DNA of 64,000 bases from Daedaleopsis sinensis (Eukaryota > Basidiomycota > Agaricomycetes > Polyporales > Polyporaceae). Location: assembly GCA_033807695.1 (NCBI GenBank), contig CM066305.1, positions 2,046,001-2,110,000 of the forward strand, in the 5' to 3' direction. Under the pieces are notes generated by a model. That model searched no databases. It was not told the origin of the DNA and saw only the letters and a list, made by a program, of their open reading frames with translations. The first letter of the stretch is position 1; each line of letters begins with the position of its first letter. Of this stretch, positions 12,101-22,220 are shown piece by piece. The position numbers and the translations under genes were made by a program.

Positions 12101-12924
12101 GAGTGGGGCGGATAACGGTGGATGGATACTCGATGTCGCGAGCAGAAGTTGGCGAGTCCCGAGAATGTCCGGGATAATCTTGAGTGTCAGCACCAGTTGT
12201 GCTCTCGCTGAGGTCAATCAACATAGCATCCTCGGACTGGGTATCTGCTAACGGGGTGAGAGCCATCAACGACTGACCAGCAGCCGCACGCGCACGTTCT
12301 TGTTCTTTGGCCTCGAGTAGCGTCTGGCCATATGCACCCCAATAGGCGGACGTGCGTGCCTGCAATGCAATGAGGTTGAGTGAACACAAAGCCGATCACA
12401 TTGCTACGACTCAGCATACCTGGACGTCTGGAGGTATATTCATCCGTGTCGGAGATTCGGTAGGTTCCTCGAGTTTTGTTGGCTTCCGCGATCGGCGTAT
12501 CTCGACTCTGTTCTTCCGTAGTTTGATCTTAGGCCTGTGGTCTAGAGGACCGGCCCAAGCCTGACGCAAGGGACCAAGGTGAATGACGTGGGTGGATGCA
12601 ATGCAAAGGAGGAGAACTTACTGCAAAATGGAATTTGGCAGACTTGTCGTTGACAACTTCTTCGCGTCTGAACTGTTTGTGCTTGCAGCCGGCGATCGGT
12701 GCGGGATCTTGCACGAAGAAAGCCGCTTGGACGGTAGCTGGGACTTGGACGGGCTCCGGTGGGTGATCGGCAGAGGCACCAGTGTTTGCAGGCAGCCGGT
12801 CGACGACTCCACTCTCGGCTGGTCCGGTCGGCTGTTGGTTAACCGTGTCTCCTGGGCTCGTGGAGGAAATGCTCGAGGTGGCGTTGTGATCGTGGTCTGA
12901 GACGTCGGTGATGTGGATGTCCAT
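9160..12924 (-). CDS. Transposon-associated protein with proline-rich repeat region (unknown function)
   Basis: A multi-exon gene starting at ATG 12924 ([12 protein letters not shown]) and ending at TAA 9160-9162. Exons carry, in order: an acidic/polar N-terminus, a basic segment near 12420-12540, an Ala/Gln segment ([14 protein letters not shown]), a long Pro-rich region built from repeats of the type [11 protein letters not shown] (about 11340-11960), Ser-rich linkers, and a C-terminal domain with [39 protein letters not shown] and [12 protein letters not shown]. From memory, the C-terminal pattern (VRTH..LL, WN..L, MS.DE, GLPRN.Y...WL) resembles an Agaricomycete family often found beside CACTA/Plavaka or KDZ transposases; I cannot check this. 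Intron positions between 12350 and 12550 and near 10120-10190 are approximate. Possible element-encoded accessory or DNA-binding protein. Confidence 0.6.
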
Positions 12925-13171
12925 GGCGAAGATGGACGATTTCGTTGATCAGCGTGCTTCTTGTACTTACCGAAGCGGAATCGAGCTTTCAGACATTCAG
13001 GCTTTTACATAAGTGGCGTGCAAGACCGCTTTGCTTAGCGGCGAAAACATAGGAGCAAAGCTGTATAAGCATCATACAACGATTACATTAAAGTCGCTGA
13101 GCTTCAACTCAACCTAGGGCATTGTCATTAGGGGCATTAGAGAACCGAGATAATGTGCGTCTGCTCACCTA

Positions 13172-14208
13172 CTACCCTTCGGAACCAGATAGGTCGCCGT
13201 GAACACGAACCCTGTACATACACGTAGATGCAGACCCCCAATTATCTACAATCTCCAGAACGACCAGTCCAAAGTCGAGCGCGACTTCGCGGAAGACGGA
13301 GCGGACTGGGAAGGTTTGTACGGGGGACGAGGCTTCCATGTTGTACGTGAAGTTTGCCAAAACTACGAAGTTCGCAGCGGTTCTCCCGCTGTGAGGAGGT
13401 TCATGGCGGTCTGCCGGTTCGTCCGCTTGAAGAAGGAGACGGTGATCCTCGAGGAGACGCTCATTGCGGTCGCCGTCTACAACACCCCACAGGACCATGT
13501 GCGAAGGCGTTTCTCCGGGATCCGCTGCAAGCTCTTTGGGAATATGGTCGATGGTCACGGAGGTAGGGTGGATGAATCCGGGCAGCACGATGCCAAGTTG
13601 CCCATGGTTGGCAGGAATGCGCCAGCAATTGCCGATGTGGTTGTCGTCGGTGAGAGCAAGAGTTGGACCAGCGAAGGTGGGTGTTGTGAGCTCCTCATCG
13701 ACGAGGGCCCCATCTGCAAGCAGGGCATAGTCCCGGAGCAGGACAGGGCCCTTGAAGACGTGCATAATACGATTGTCGATGTGTCGTAGTAGTTCAGGTG
13801 AGATAGAGTGGGGGGAAGATGGAAGGTGCCGATACCAGCTAGTAGGAGGTCCCAGACGCGATGTCTTCGAAGAGATGTGTCCAGCGAGGAGGCTAAACCA
13901 TCCATCGCGTACAAGCAGATATGTCATGATGGTCAAGACGGGGAACCAGGAAACGGATTGTTTTAGAAAGGAGAGCCAGAGGGGCGGCGCGAGCGAAGGG
14001 AGTGAAGAAGTAGAAGTCGCGGGGGCTGACGACGAACTCGGCACCACGTCTGGAGGGTCATCCGGCCACCGCACGCCTTTGCGCTCTGAACATTGTGATC
14101 AGCAGGGGAGGAGGCGATGGTGTTAGTACACGTACTCTGAGTAGCCTCTTTTCCACCTCCGAATCGCTCTGGCTTGAACCGTGCGAGATCGTCTTCTCCG
14201 GGAAGCAT
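13172..14208 (-). CDS. SUN-domain membrane protein
   Basis: SUN (Sad1/UNC-84) proteins span the inner nuclear membrane and pair with KASH proteins to bridge the nuclear envelope; fungi also have divergent non-nuclear SUN proteins. The C-terminal 180 residues match the SUN fold: RDYALLADGALVDEELTT, NHIGNCWRIPANHGQLGI, VTIDHIPKELA, VLWGVVDG, FVVLANFTYN and CMYRVRVHGD. A hydrophobic stretch (LTIMTYLLVRDGWFSLLAG) upstream is the probable membrane span. One intron (14050-14135) gives 951 coding nt (316 aa) from ATG 14208. An ATG further upstream (14320) is in frame, so the N-terminus is uncertain. It lies 248 bp from the accessory gene in the same orientation. A SUN protein inside a DNA transposon is unusual. 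Confidence 0.85.
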
Positions 14209-14580
14209 ATCGCAGTTGAGGGCAGTTGAGTGCGCGAGCGCACGGAAGAGGGCGCGGGTGCGGGTGCAAGTACGTCGTGATGGTAGAGAACAAAGGGTGC
14301 GCTTAGCTGCGCTCCGGTGTTCCATTAGCGCGCCAATTAGCGCGCCACTGGCGCCCTCGCGCTCATCGAGTACTTGCCTTGCAACTACATATGCTTTAAA
14401 AGTTGAGCGCATACAAATCATAGATACTATTCACATTGCAGACATAGCAACACTACCAGAGAGTACACTGCCAGAGTATAACGAGAGTACGCGATCATGA
14501 TGGGGCGAGCATAACGGGAGGAGCATAAGGAGGACGGCATACAGTACCAAGATATAGATGTGCCAGCGCAGATAAACAAA

Positions 14581-15772
14581 TCACGGCAGAACGAAGACCT
14601 TGACTGGAACGGAGAAACCGTGAGCTAACAGGATTTAGGTAGGCAACGTGCAGGACGTACCCTTCAGCTCTTCCATCTGCCTCTTGTACCAGTTAGCTAG
14701 AACGAACGACGGGTTCTGGGACGGGGTCAGACTTAATACACGTCCGTCAGACTCCCGGACGTGTCCCAAGTGGATGGCTTGCCAGACGCCCTGAGAGGTC
14801 GGGCTTTCGGACCACAGCCAGATTTGGATACCATCGACGGAGCGGTGAAGGAAGAGGTCGCCGAGTTGTAGCTCGTCTAAAGACCTGAGGTCCGGGGGGT
14901 GTGCAAGGGCTCTACTCGCAACCTTGATGGTCTCTGTCTTCTTCTTGCGCAGCTCCCACCATGCGGTTTCGAACTCCGGGCGACTCTTCTTGCCTTTGCG
15001 GACGACCGACTTCTCCTCGTCGCTGGGTTGACATGCTCGACGATTACGTTTATAAGCCTAACCGGGAAGATCAGCTTCAAGCACTTCACATCAGTTGGTG
15101 CTGGAGCGGAACGTACATTGGCATCACCCGGTAGCATAGGATCAGCTTGTCCCCGAGGGGCATGGCTAGAGCCACCTGCAACACCGGCGCGGGCGCTGCT
15201 GCGAGTCGAGATCGAACGCGTTACGACACTAGAATGAGACATAGGGGGGAGGAAGTCTCCGAAATTGTCGGGAGGAAAGTCGCGCGCTGGGGTTCCTTGA
15301 CGGCTCGCGGACGGGGGTTGCGGGTAGAAACGAGCGGAGCTTGCGCGAGAGGGTGGCACAGTAGTCACCGTGCTAGAGGCACGCAAGATGGACGAGCGGA
15401 CCCCGGGGCCAGGGCTCAATGCGGGGGTGGAGCTGCGCGGAGGAGGGGCCATGCGGTTCTCCGAAGGGAACCTTACCGGTGAGTATCTGGACCCTTCTCC
15501 TTCATAGTCGACAAGGGAGGTGGGCAGAGCAGGTTCTTGCTTGATAGCGGCTATGCTGCAGAGTGTCGCAGAGTTAGTACCCAACGACAAGGGATAGTAG
15601 AGGGTATTACATACACAGGATGGGCCTGCATCAAGTCTCTCAAGATCGTCGGGGTACGGGGTCGCCCGTGATGAGCAGACAAGGGGGCAGCATATTCCAG
15701 AAACGTAGGCCCTAGTTTCTCTTTGGCAATCCGCGCTTGGAACACATAGTCCGGACGATTCTTCGGAGGCAT
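14581..15772 (-). CDS. Unrecognised Ser/Pro-rich protein with aromatic C-terminal domain
   Basis: Starts at ATG 15772 (MPPKNRPDYVFQARIAKEKL) and reads through at least three introns: about 15560-15620, 15055-15115 and 14615-14660. The middle is low-complexity (SRASSARFYPQPPSASRQGT). The C-terminal 130 residues look folded: EFETAWWELRKKK, DELQLGDLFLHRSVDG, IQIWLWSESPTSQGVWQAI, SFVLANWYKRQMEELK, ending HGFSVPVKVFVLP. I do not recognise a family. Lysine/arginine clusters (KGKKSR) could be a nuclear signal or DNA contact. It is transcribed divergently from the small gene at 16221 and in line with the SUN gene. Its conserved-looking splice sites argue for a live gene. Confidence 0.6.
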
Positions 15773-16220
15773 GGGTACACGTTACGGGTGCGCGGTGGAA
15801 GTATGGAGTGGCGACGACGGGGTGGACGGCGGTGTGGTGGGTATGGACAAGAGTTCGTCGGGGTAGGCCCATATCCTCCGGGCTATCGAGCTGCTGTCTC
15901 GCCAAAGAGCTTCTAGTGCCGACAGACAAAGCATTGGCCCACAGACAAAACATGGTGGATCGTGGCAAAGGTGCAGCGCGTCTATGAGTGAGCAGAAGCT
16001 TGGTTGTGCACAGCCACCCGCCCTTCTGCGCGCTCCGGCGCGTGGTACAACGCCCTTTTACGCCCTCCAAGGCGCTCCGGCGCACCGTACAATCCCTTTC
16101 TTCATCCTCCTTCGCGGATTCCCTCACAATGTCGTTTCCTATGCCGCACTATTATAGAGGCTGTTAGTGCATGTCTGCTATACTTACTTCTGCCTCTTCC
16201 CGCCCTGCTCTATCATCCAC

Positions 16221-16722
16221 ATGCCCATACCTGCTGACCTCGTTGCTCGTCCGCCTCCGCGGTACCGTTTGGGCAGATTGCTATTGGCGGTGGTTATGTT
16301 CACGCTTTGGCAATCACTCAGCCTGGTCCATGACATCGAGCAGCACAAGAGAGCTGACTCTATCCGAACGGCTCCTGTGGATGTGTTCGAGATTGTGACT
16401 AAAGCGTCCGGAGATGGTATGTAATTCATGTTGTGGTTATTGTGCGCACACGAGTATCGCTGATATCTCGCAGTTGTTATTTGCACGTCCACGATCGATG
16501 GAAGTGGCACAGCAACGAGCCGACCGGTTCTACTAGGACCGCAGCACGGCTGTGATGCTTCGGTCAGTAGGACACTCATGTTAGGAGATTGCTAGCTCAC
16601 TACCGCTGCCCCCATAGCGCACCTACGTTCTTAGGTTTCGCGACGGAAAGCAGGGCTGCGTGGCCGTCCCCGACGTAGCGTCGGCCGAGCAGTTCATGAC
16701 GTGTTTCGCTGAGAGCGTGTAG
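16221..16722 (+). CDS. Small signal-anchor protein, unknown function
   Basis: A 129-residue protein in three exons (introns 16417-16473 and 16563-16617; exons sum to 390 nt). The N-terminus MPIPADLVARPPPRYRLG is followed by one hydrophobic helix (RLLLAVVMFTLWQSLSLVH). A roughly 85-residue domain follows with VVICTSTIDGSG, GPQHGCDAS, TYVLRFRDGKQGCVAVPD and AEQFMTCFAESV, including four cysteines. Charge pattern suggests a type II anchor with a lumenal or external domain. Its stop is 66 bp from the stop of the convergent WD40 gene. No family recognised. Too fragmented to appear as one open frame, so easily missed by simple gene calling. Confidence 0.6.
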
Positions 16723-16787
16723 TACACCTATCGTCCATCTTATCGTTGTACCGCTACGAACTGTACATTTCTGGCCTCGTAACCTCT

Positions 16788-18277
16788 TTACAATTCATCG
16801 CGGGGCATCACAGACCGAGTATACGCAAGCGCTGCTAGACAGATCAGCGTGATCGTCCAGGAGAACCACGGCGAGCGGATGACTCCTCGGTTGGTGCGTG
16901 GAACCGCGCGGTCTGCCGCAACAATGTTCTCTGGGCAAGGCGTACGTGTAAGCACCAAGACTTTGATTCATGTAAGACAAATAACTTACGCGTATGCTCC
17001 TCGGCCTTCCAGATGTGGCACGCTGAAGGGCCGTCGACGTTGAGCGTCCCTGCTACGATGAAAAACACATCCTTCTGTCTGTTGTAGTGCGCCTGTAGTC
17101 ACTGGTCAATCATACGCAGACGTGAGCGACAGGTATGAAGCGACACGCACTGCGATTGCAACAACTTCAGCCTGCTGGGGCACCGGGAGTCTATACAATA
17201 CGTTCGCGGTGGGCGGTTGCCTATCCTCATTGCGCGTGTCCTGGATACGCATGACATCCCACAAGGTGAGTTGACCTGCGGTACTGCCTCCAAGCAGAGC
17301 TAGGCCACCGTGGATCCAGATAGCAGGTGTCGCTATGCCGCGACGGATGTCGTGATCAACTGTACAAAGGGGGTCGCCGGTGGCGAGGGAGTATATGTCG
17401 AACCCGCGGACCCCATTGGATATGACGATGCGCGTGCTGTCAGGCGACACATCTGCGCATGCGCTGTAAGCACGTCAACGGTGAGCAGACTGCCAAAATT
17501 CGAGAGGTGCGCGTGCGTACATGAGGCCGTTGAGGGAGAAGGTGCGGATCCGCGCCCACGTCTCGGTATCAAGAAGGCTGTGACATACATTTAGTTAACG
17601 AGATACAGATATGCGTGCCTATGACTTACACAATTCCGTGGTTCAAGTATGTGACAGCTAGTGCAGATGGATATTGCGTCGACGAGATCCAGTGGACGCT
17701 CGTTACTAGCGTTTCTTTGGCTTCGTTATAGGAGCTCTTCGGAGGATCTTCTATCTCGGTCTCGCGAATATATTTGCTTTCTGAGAGAGAGAGTCAATAG
17801 TAGGAAAAGAATTGTCTGTTGGAATGCGTACCTTCTTCCTTCCAAACCCAGATAGATAGCTCGGGTCCCGCGCCGGACGCGAGCCGCAGGGATCGCTCTG
17901 AGTCTAGCGCAAGACTTTCCACGGGATGCAGATGCGCAAGGAACCCGTTGACTTCGATAAACGACTAAGGCTGCATCAATATGAGGAGACATACTCGTAC
18001 GTCGGATACATACCCCGTTTATGTTGTACTTCGCGATATATCCATCCTCAGAGCCGCAGAGAAGCGAGTTCTCGTCCGGGCCCACCCACTCAACTACAAG
18101 AGCCGAGCTTGCCCCTCTAAAGCTGCAGAGAAGCTCTCCTCCTGCTAAATTCCAAACGCAGACTCGGCCGTCAAGGCCAGCCGTGGCTAAGTAGGTTCCT
18201 TGACAGCTGAAAGCGGCCTTGACTATGCCTTTCGTGTGCACGTCAGGAAGGGATTTGAGTTGTTGATATTGAAGCAT
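16788..18277 (-). CDS. WD40-repeat protein with C-terminal transmembrane anchor
   Basis: Starts at ATG 18277 (MLQYQQLKSLPDVHTKG). WD-type blades are visible: VKAAFSCQGTYLATAGLDG followed by RVCVWNLAGGELLCSF, then NSLLCGSEDGYIAKYNI, TLVTSVHWISSTQYPSALAV, DSTRIVISNGVRGFDIYSLA and GGLALLGGSTAGQLTLWDV. Six introns were placed by frame (near 17970-18015, 17785-17835, 17585-17630, 17465-17520, 17070-17120 and 16930-16990). The last exon encodes WFSWTITLICLAALAYT, a membrane span, and ends SVMPRDEL, which leaves an RDEL at the extreme C-terminus. The upper propeller is therefore probably cytosolic with the tail in the ER or nuclear-envelope lumen. The family is a lineage-specific WD40 group; no specific partner can be named. 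Confidence 0.75.
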
Positions 18278-18474
18278 GTCGCACAGGAGGTAACAAGAGA
18301 TACAAAGTTTCAAAGAGCAAGAGGGAGGACGCTGACGGTGAAAGGCAGAGGCGGAGTGGCGTTCCGACCCCAGGGCCCACGCGAGTCGCGACGCGCTGTA
18401 GCGCTGTCATGTGACCGGATCACGCGGTTATCTGCCGCCCGTTCGCGAGTCGCGACTTGCCATGCAGGCTCGCG

Positions 18475-18510
18475 TACGTCCTCGTCCTCGTCCTCGTCCT
18501 CATCCTAGTC
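18475..18510 (+). repeat. Short GTCCTC microsatellite
   Basis: About five tandem GTCCTC hexamers, the last ones degenerate, in the 477-bp divergent region between the WD40 gene and the LRR-like gene. Possibly a promoter pyrimidine tract. Confidence 0.7.
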
Positions 18511-18753
18511 TTCGACCGACCGTGCCATGTGCATCGCAGTACGGCAGAACATTTGCTCTTCCATCTATTCCGCGCCTCGCACGCACTCTACCTCTCTCTG
18601 CTCTGCGACATGGCTTCTCCGAACTCGACTTCAAGCTCTCAAGGCCTTTGTTTCGCGTACGGGTAACCTCTGGAGGAGACGTCTGTCGCTCTCACCTTTC
18701 AACAACCTACTCGTCCGCTCTGTGAGCCACTCTCTATATTCTCATATCTTGCC

Positions 18754-19947
18754 ATGTCTTCCTCAGTCGCTGGTCGCGGAAACATTCTACAGGTCAGTAA
18801 TATCAGCGATACTCATGTGGTGACGATGACTGACTGTCCTACAGGCTTACGCTTCCATGAAGGTGACACAAACCTACACACCCCGGTGGTATAGCCACGA
18901 CTGACTCGAGTACAGCTCGGCCGACGCATCACGTCTTGCGAGGAGCTTGAAGCATTCAACCGCAAGACAACAGCGCACCCACCGGTTGGGGAGGTCCTCG
19001 AGGACCTCAGGATATCTATCATCGGTCTTTTCCCCGTCCCCATGCTCCAGGACTGCTTCCGTGCCGTCCCCAATCTCGTGGACCTCGACCTGCTCTTATC
19101 AAATCCTAACACGCCAGACCTCTTGATCGACGTACAGATCGACACCCTACGCTTCTTCCGTACAAATGTCCACCATCAACATCTTCTCGCTTTCTTTCTC
19201 CGCCATCCTAACATCGTCATCGTCGACCTCCACGAGTGCGGGACGTACGAAGCCAAATGTCCACTGCTACCCCGGGTCTTGCCACGCGCCAAGTCGATTT
19301 CCGGTCCTGCCCGATGTGTCTCGCGCATAGTGAACAAGTCATGCTCGCGCATCACTCTACACTCTGCCCCGGATCGCCTGAGCCCTGTCACGTCCCTCCG
19401 ATCCATCCCCCTTCGCCTGTCGTCTGTCAGTGTGCTCACACTGGACTTCTTCGCCGACGAGCACGACATATTGACGAATGTCATCAAGACTTGTCCTAAC
19501 GTCGCCAAACTCAAATTGTTGGAGAAACCGTCGAGAATCGTAAGTGTTCTTCTCGATCATCATACACGCTATGACTTATTGCTGGGAGATGCCTCTTAGG
19601 GTCGGCACAGCTCGAACCGTCGTGCGTGGAACGACGCTCGCTCTTGGTCAAAGACTTTGTCTTTGCTGCCATGTCTCGAAGAGCTGATGCTTCGCACTGC
19701 GGTCGCGCTCGTCCGAAAGCCCCATGATCAGGACGAAGAACGCCGCATCCTCGCGCGGTGGGTCAACGGGGTGTACTCGGTGACACGCGGACGCCCTCGT
19801 CCTCATCCAATGTTGTACCACATCGGCGTGTGGTACAATGCGGAAGATCCTGCTCGCGGCATCGTCACCCACTGGTCCAGGGCCGATATCTTTTGGGAGC
19901 GAACGGCCTCGGTGATCCGCCCAGCTCCCTCCTACGATTTCGTCTAA
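18754..19947 (+). CDS. Leucine-rich-repeat-like protein, copy 1 of an intra-element pair
   Basis: A 342-residue protein in four exons (introns 18793-18844, 18863-18915 and 19540-19599; exons sum to 1029 nt). Leu-rich strands of irregular spacing (VLEDLRISIIGLFPVPML, LVDLDLLLSNPNTPDLL, HLLAFFLRHPNIVIVDLH, SVSVLTLDFFADEHDILT, LEELMLRTAVALV) resemble the LRR half of Agaricomycete F-box/LRR proteins. No F-box is evident in the 50 N-terminal residues. It is paralogous to the gene at 27478: both share an intron before the last exon, a W-S/N-rich stretch, D(D/E)ERR followed by W(V)xGVY, HP and VWY, and a C-terminal beta-type tail. Transcribed in the same direction as the transposase. Confidence 0.7.
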
Positions 19948-20394
19948 GTCACGGCGTAGGCTATGACGGCAGACGCACGACCTTGGAGGTGACCAGGATA
20001 GCGTGAGGTGCAGGTGCGGAGAGTGCGAGAGCGGACTGAGCGCAGATGCGGGTGTTGGTGCGGGATTGAGGGTTCGCGCGGGACTGGGGACAGGGCGGGG
20101 GCGCACGTAGGCGCCGGCAGTCGCGGCCGCGCGCGTTCAGCGCGTCAGCACTCACTGCCGCGCGCATACGGACTTTACGACCAAACCACGAGCGTACCTT
20201 TGTATTCACCAACGCGCATCAGCTCTTTTATGTGCTCAATAGAAGGAGCTTGATACAACGCGTACACGAACATTCGGATAGGCCTCCTAAGTTCCCGACA
20301 GTCAAAGCCTTTGTTCACGCTCGCCACAGGCCTACTACAGCGCACCGTCCACACGTTGCCCCCACTGTCTTCTGTCTTCTCTTCCTACTTCGCG

Positions 20395-22096
20395 ATGTCG
20401 GTGTCAGAACTCTCAGAGCTGTCGCTCTCTCGCATGGCTATAGAGCATCCAGAGTTGTCCGACTCCCCGCTGGCGTTAGGACCCATAGACGCCGACTATG
20501 GGAGCGACGGATCACAATCTGACCCAGCCGATGTGTTCGACCCGCTCCCTCCCTCCCTCCTCTCTGACCTACCCGGACGCGATTGGACTCCAAGTTCAGA
20601 ACCGCGCAGACCATCTACGCCTCAAGACATCTTATCTGATGAGTACGAGGAGACGAGCGAGCAAGACGAAGCCCCAGCGGTTTCCAGCCACACGTCAGTA
20701 GGGTGAGTGCGCCCAGTCTGCTGAGATACAGCATTGCGAAACGTCACATCCCTGCAGGAGCTCCTTGCAGAATCATGAAACCGATGGGATATCCACGCAC
20801 TACCGAGACCTCATGAGCGAGTTACGAGTGCTGACCCATTCTGGCACGGCGGTATTATGCGGCATAATGCAACTCATCCAAGCCAATGTGAGTACCTTTC
20901 TTCCTCCATGCACCATCTCATCGATATCGAGGACAATTTGATAGGCCGAAGATGGCACTGTTCGTAATGTCTCTATGGATCGTGAGGTGCTGAAGAAAAT
21001 CGCCTCGGTCGACAACAGCTTGCATACTGCCCATAATGCCTTACTGCGCCGCGATCGTGAGCTTTCCGGAACAGATGCTGACTGTTGACGTCGCTCACTG
21101 TCAGCTTGCAGGACGCATGAGCGCGGCAATTAGGAATATGCATATGCAAGATTTTCGAAGGGTTCAGAACAAGCTCACCTCCACCAAAGCCAAGTGCGCT
21201 TCGCTGAAGGTGAAATCTGCTCAAGACCGGAAACGCATAGCGAAGCTCGAGCAAGACGTTGCCTCCAGCGTTCTGATGACCCCGTCATCAGAACGACGTT
21301 CATCAGCGACGATGCCCGTTACCCCGCCCCCAACGGAGAGTGAGAGTCTCCCTACTCCGTCGCCGACACCTCTCGGGATCGCGCAAGCTGCGCACACAAC
21401 TCCCCGTCATGCTCATCTTGCTCGTCCGTCGGGCGTGTCTTCGACGGCACTCACACGACAATATGAGCGTTCTGTACGACAGGTATATACCTCATGATGC
21501 GAAAGCTTGACCTTTAGTTGATACGACATTGTTAGATTCGCCGAGCTGCGCCGTCTCCCTCGACGCCTGTTCACGACGTCTCGCCACCTTCCGCTACCCG
21601 TGCATGGGAGGCTGACAGACCTGCGCCTTCTCGCGCTGTCTGTCTACCTCATCGCGAACGCAATCAGGTTGGACATTGCAGCAAGTCTCGTGAAGCTCCG
21701 GAGGGCGACAGTGCCTCAAGTTCGCTGGCACGCGTTGACGCCTCCCCAGGCGAGGGCTCCACCCCACTCGACGGCGCCTCCCCAGCCGACGGCGCCTCCC
21801 CACGAGAAGACACTTGGCGGGTGGTTTTTCGTGGCCATGTCGTAGCTCTGCAGGTAGGCGTCTTGCGTCGTACTTGAAGCACTGAGCACTGAACTCTTTT
21901 ACAGTCTCACTTCAAGACACTTCCCCCGCAGCGCAAAGCAACGTATACCGTGCTCGTGGTCTTGATCATGATAGCGACTGCCATCGTTGCGTACCATATA
22001 TGGGTTGCGCTTTCATCACCGATAGTGGTGACACCTACCGTCCATCCGATCTGGGAGCGAGCCAGGTCCCAGAAGCGGGTCTCTGTGATCCGATGA
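20395..22096 (+). CDS. Coiled-coil protein with C-terminal tail anchor
   Basis: A 476-residue protein in six exons (introns 20703-20757, 20888-20944, 21057-21111, 21483-21535 and 21854-21904; exons sum to 1431 nt). The N-terminus (MSVSELSELSLSRM) is acidic and Ser-rich. The middle, about residues 140-230, is heptad-like (DFRRVQNKLTSTKAKCASLK, DRKRIAKLEQDV). It is followed by Pro/Ser/Thr-rich linkers and, in the last exon, a membrane span (YTVLVVLIMIATAIVAYHIW) with a short basic tail. This is the plan of a tail-anchored organelle or nuclear-envelope protein. Family not recognised. It lies 125 bp upstream of the transposase start. Confidence 0.65.
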
Positions 22097-22220
22097 GTAT
22101 ATCAATCCCGAATCTGTTTGATCGTTCACATGTATAGAAATGACTCCATTTGATATAATAATTGTATGCGACAATAACCGTGCTACTCTCCCTCCCTTTC
22201 CCTCTCATCACCCTCCACCT

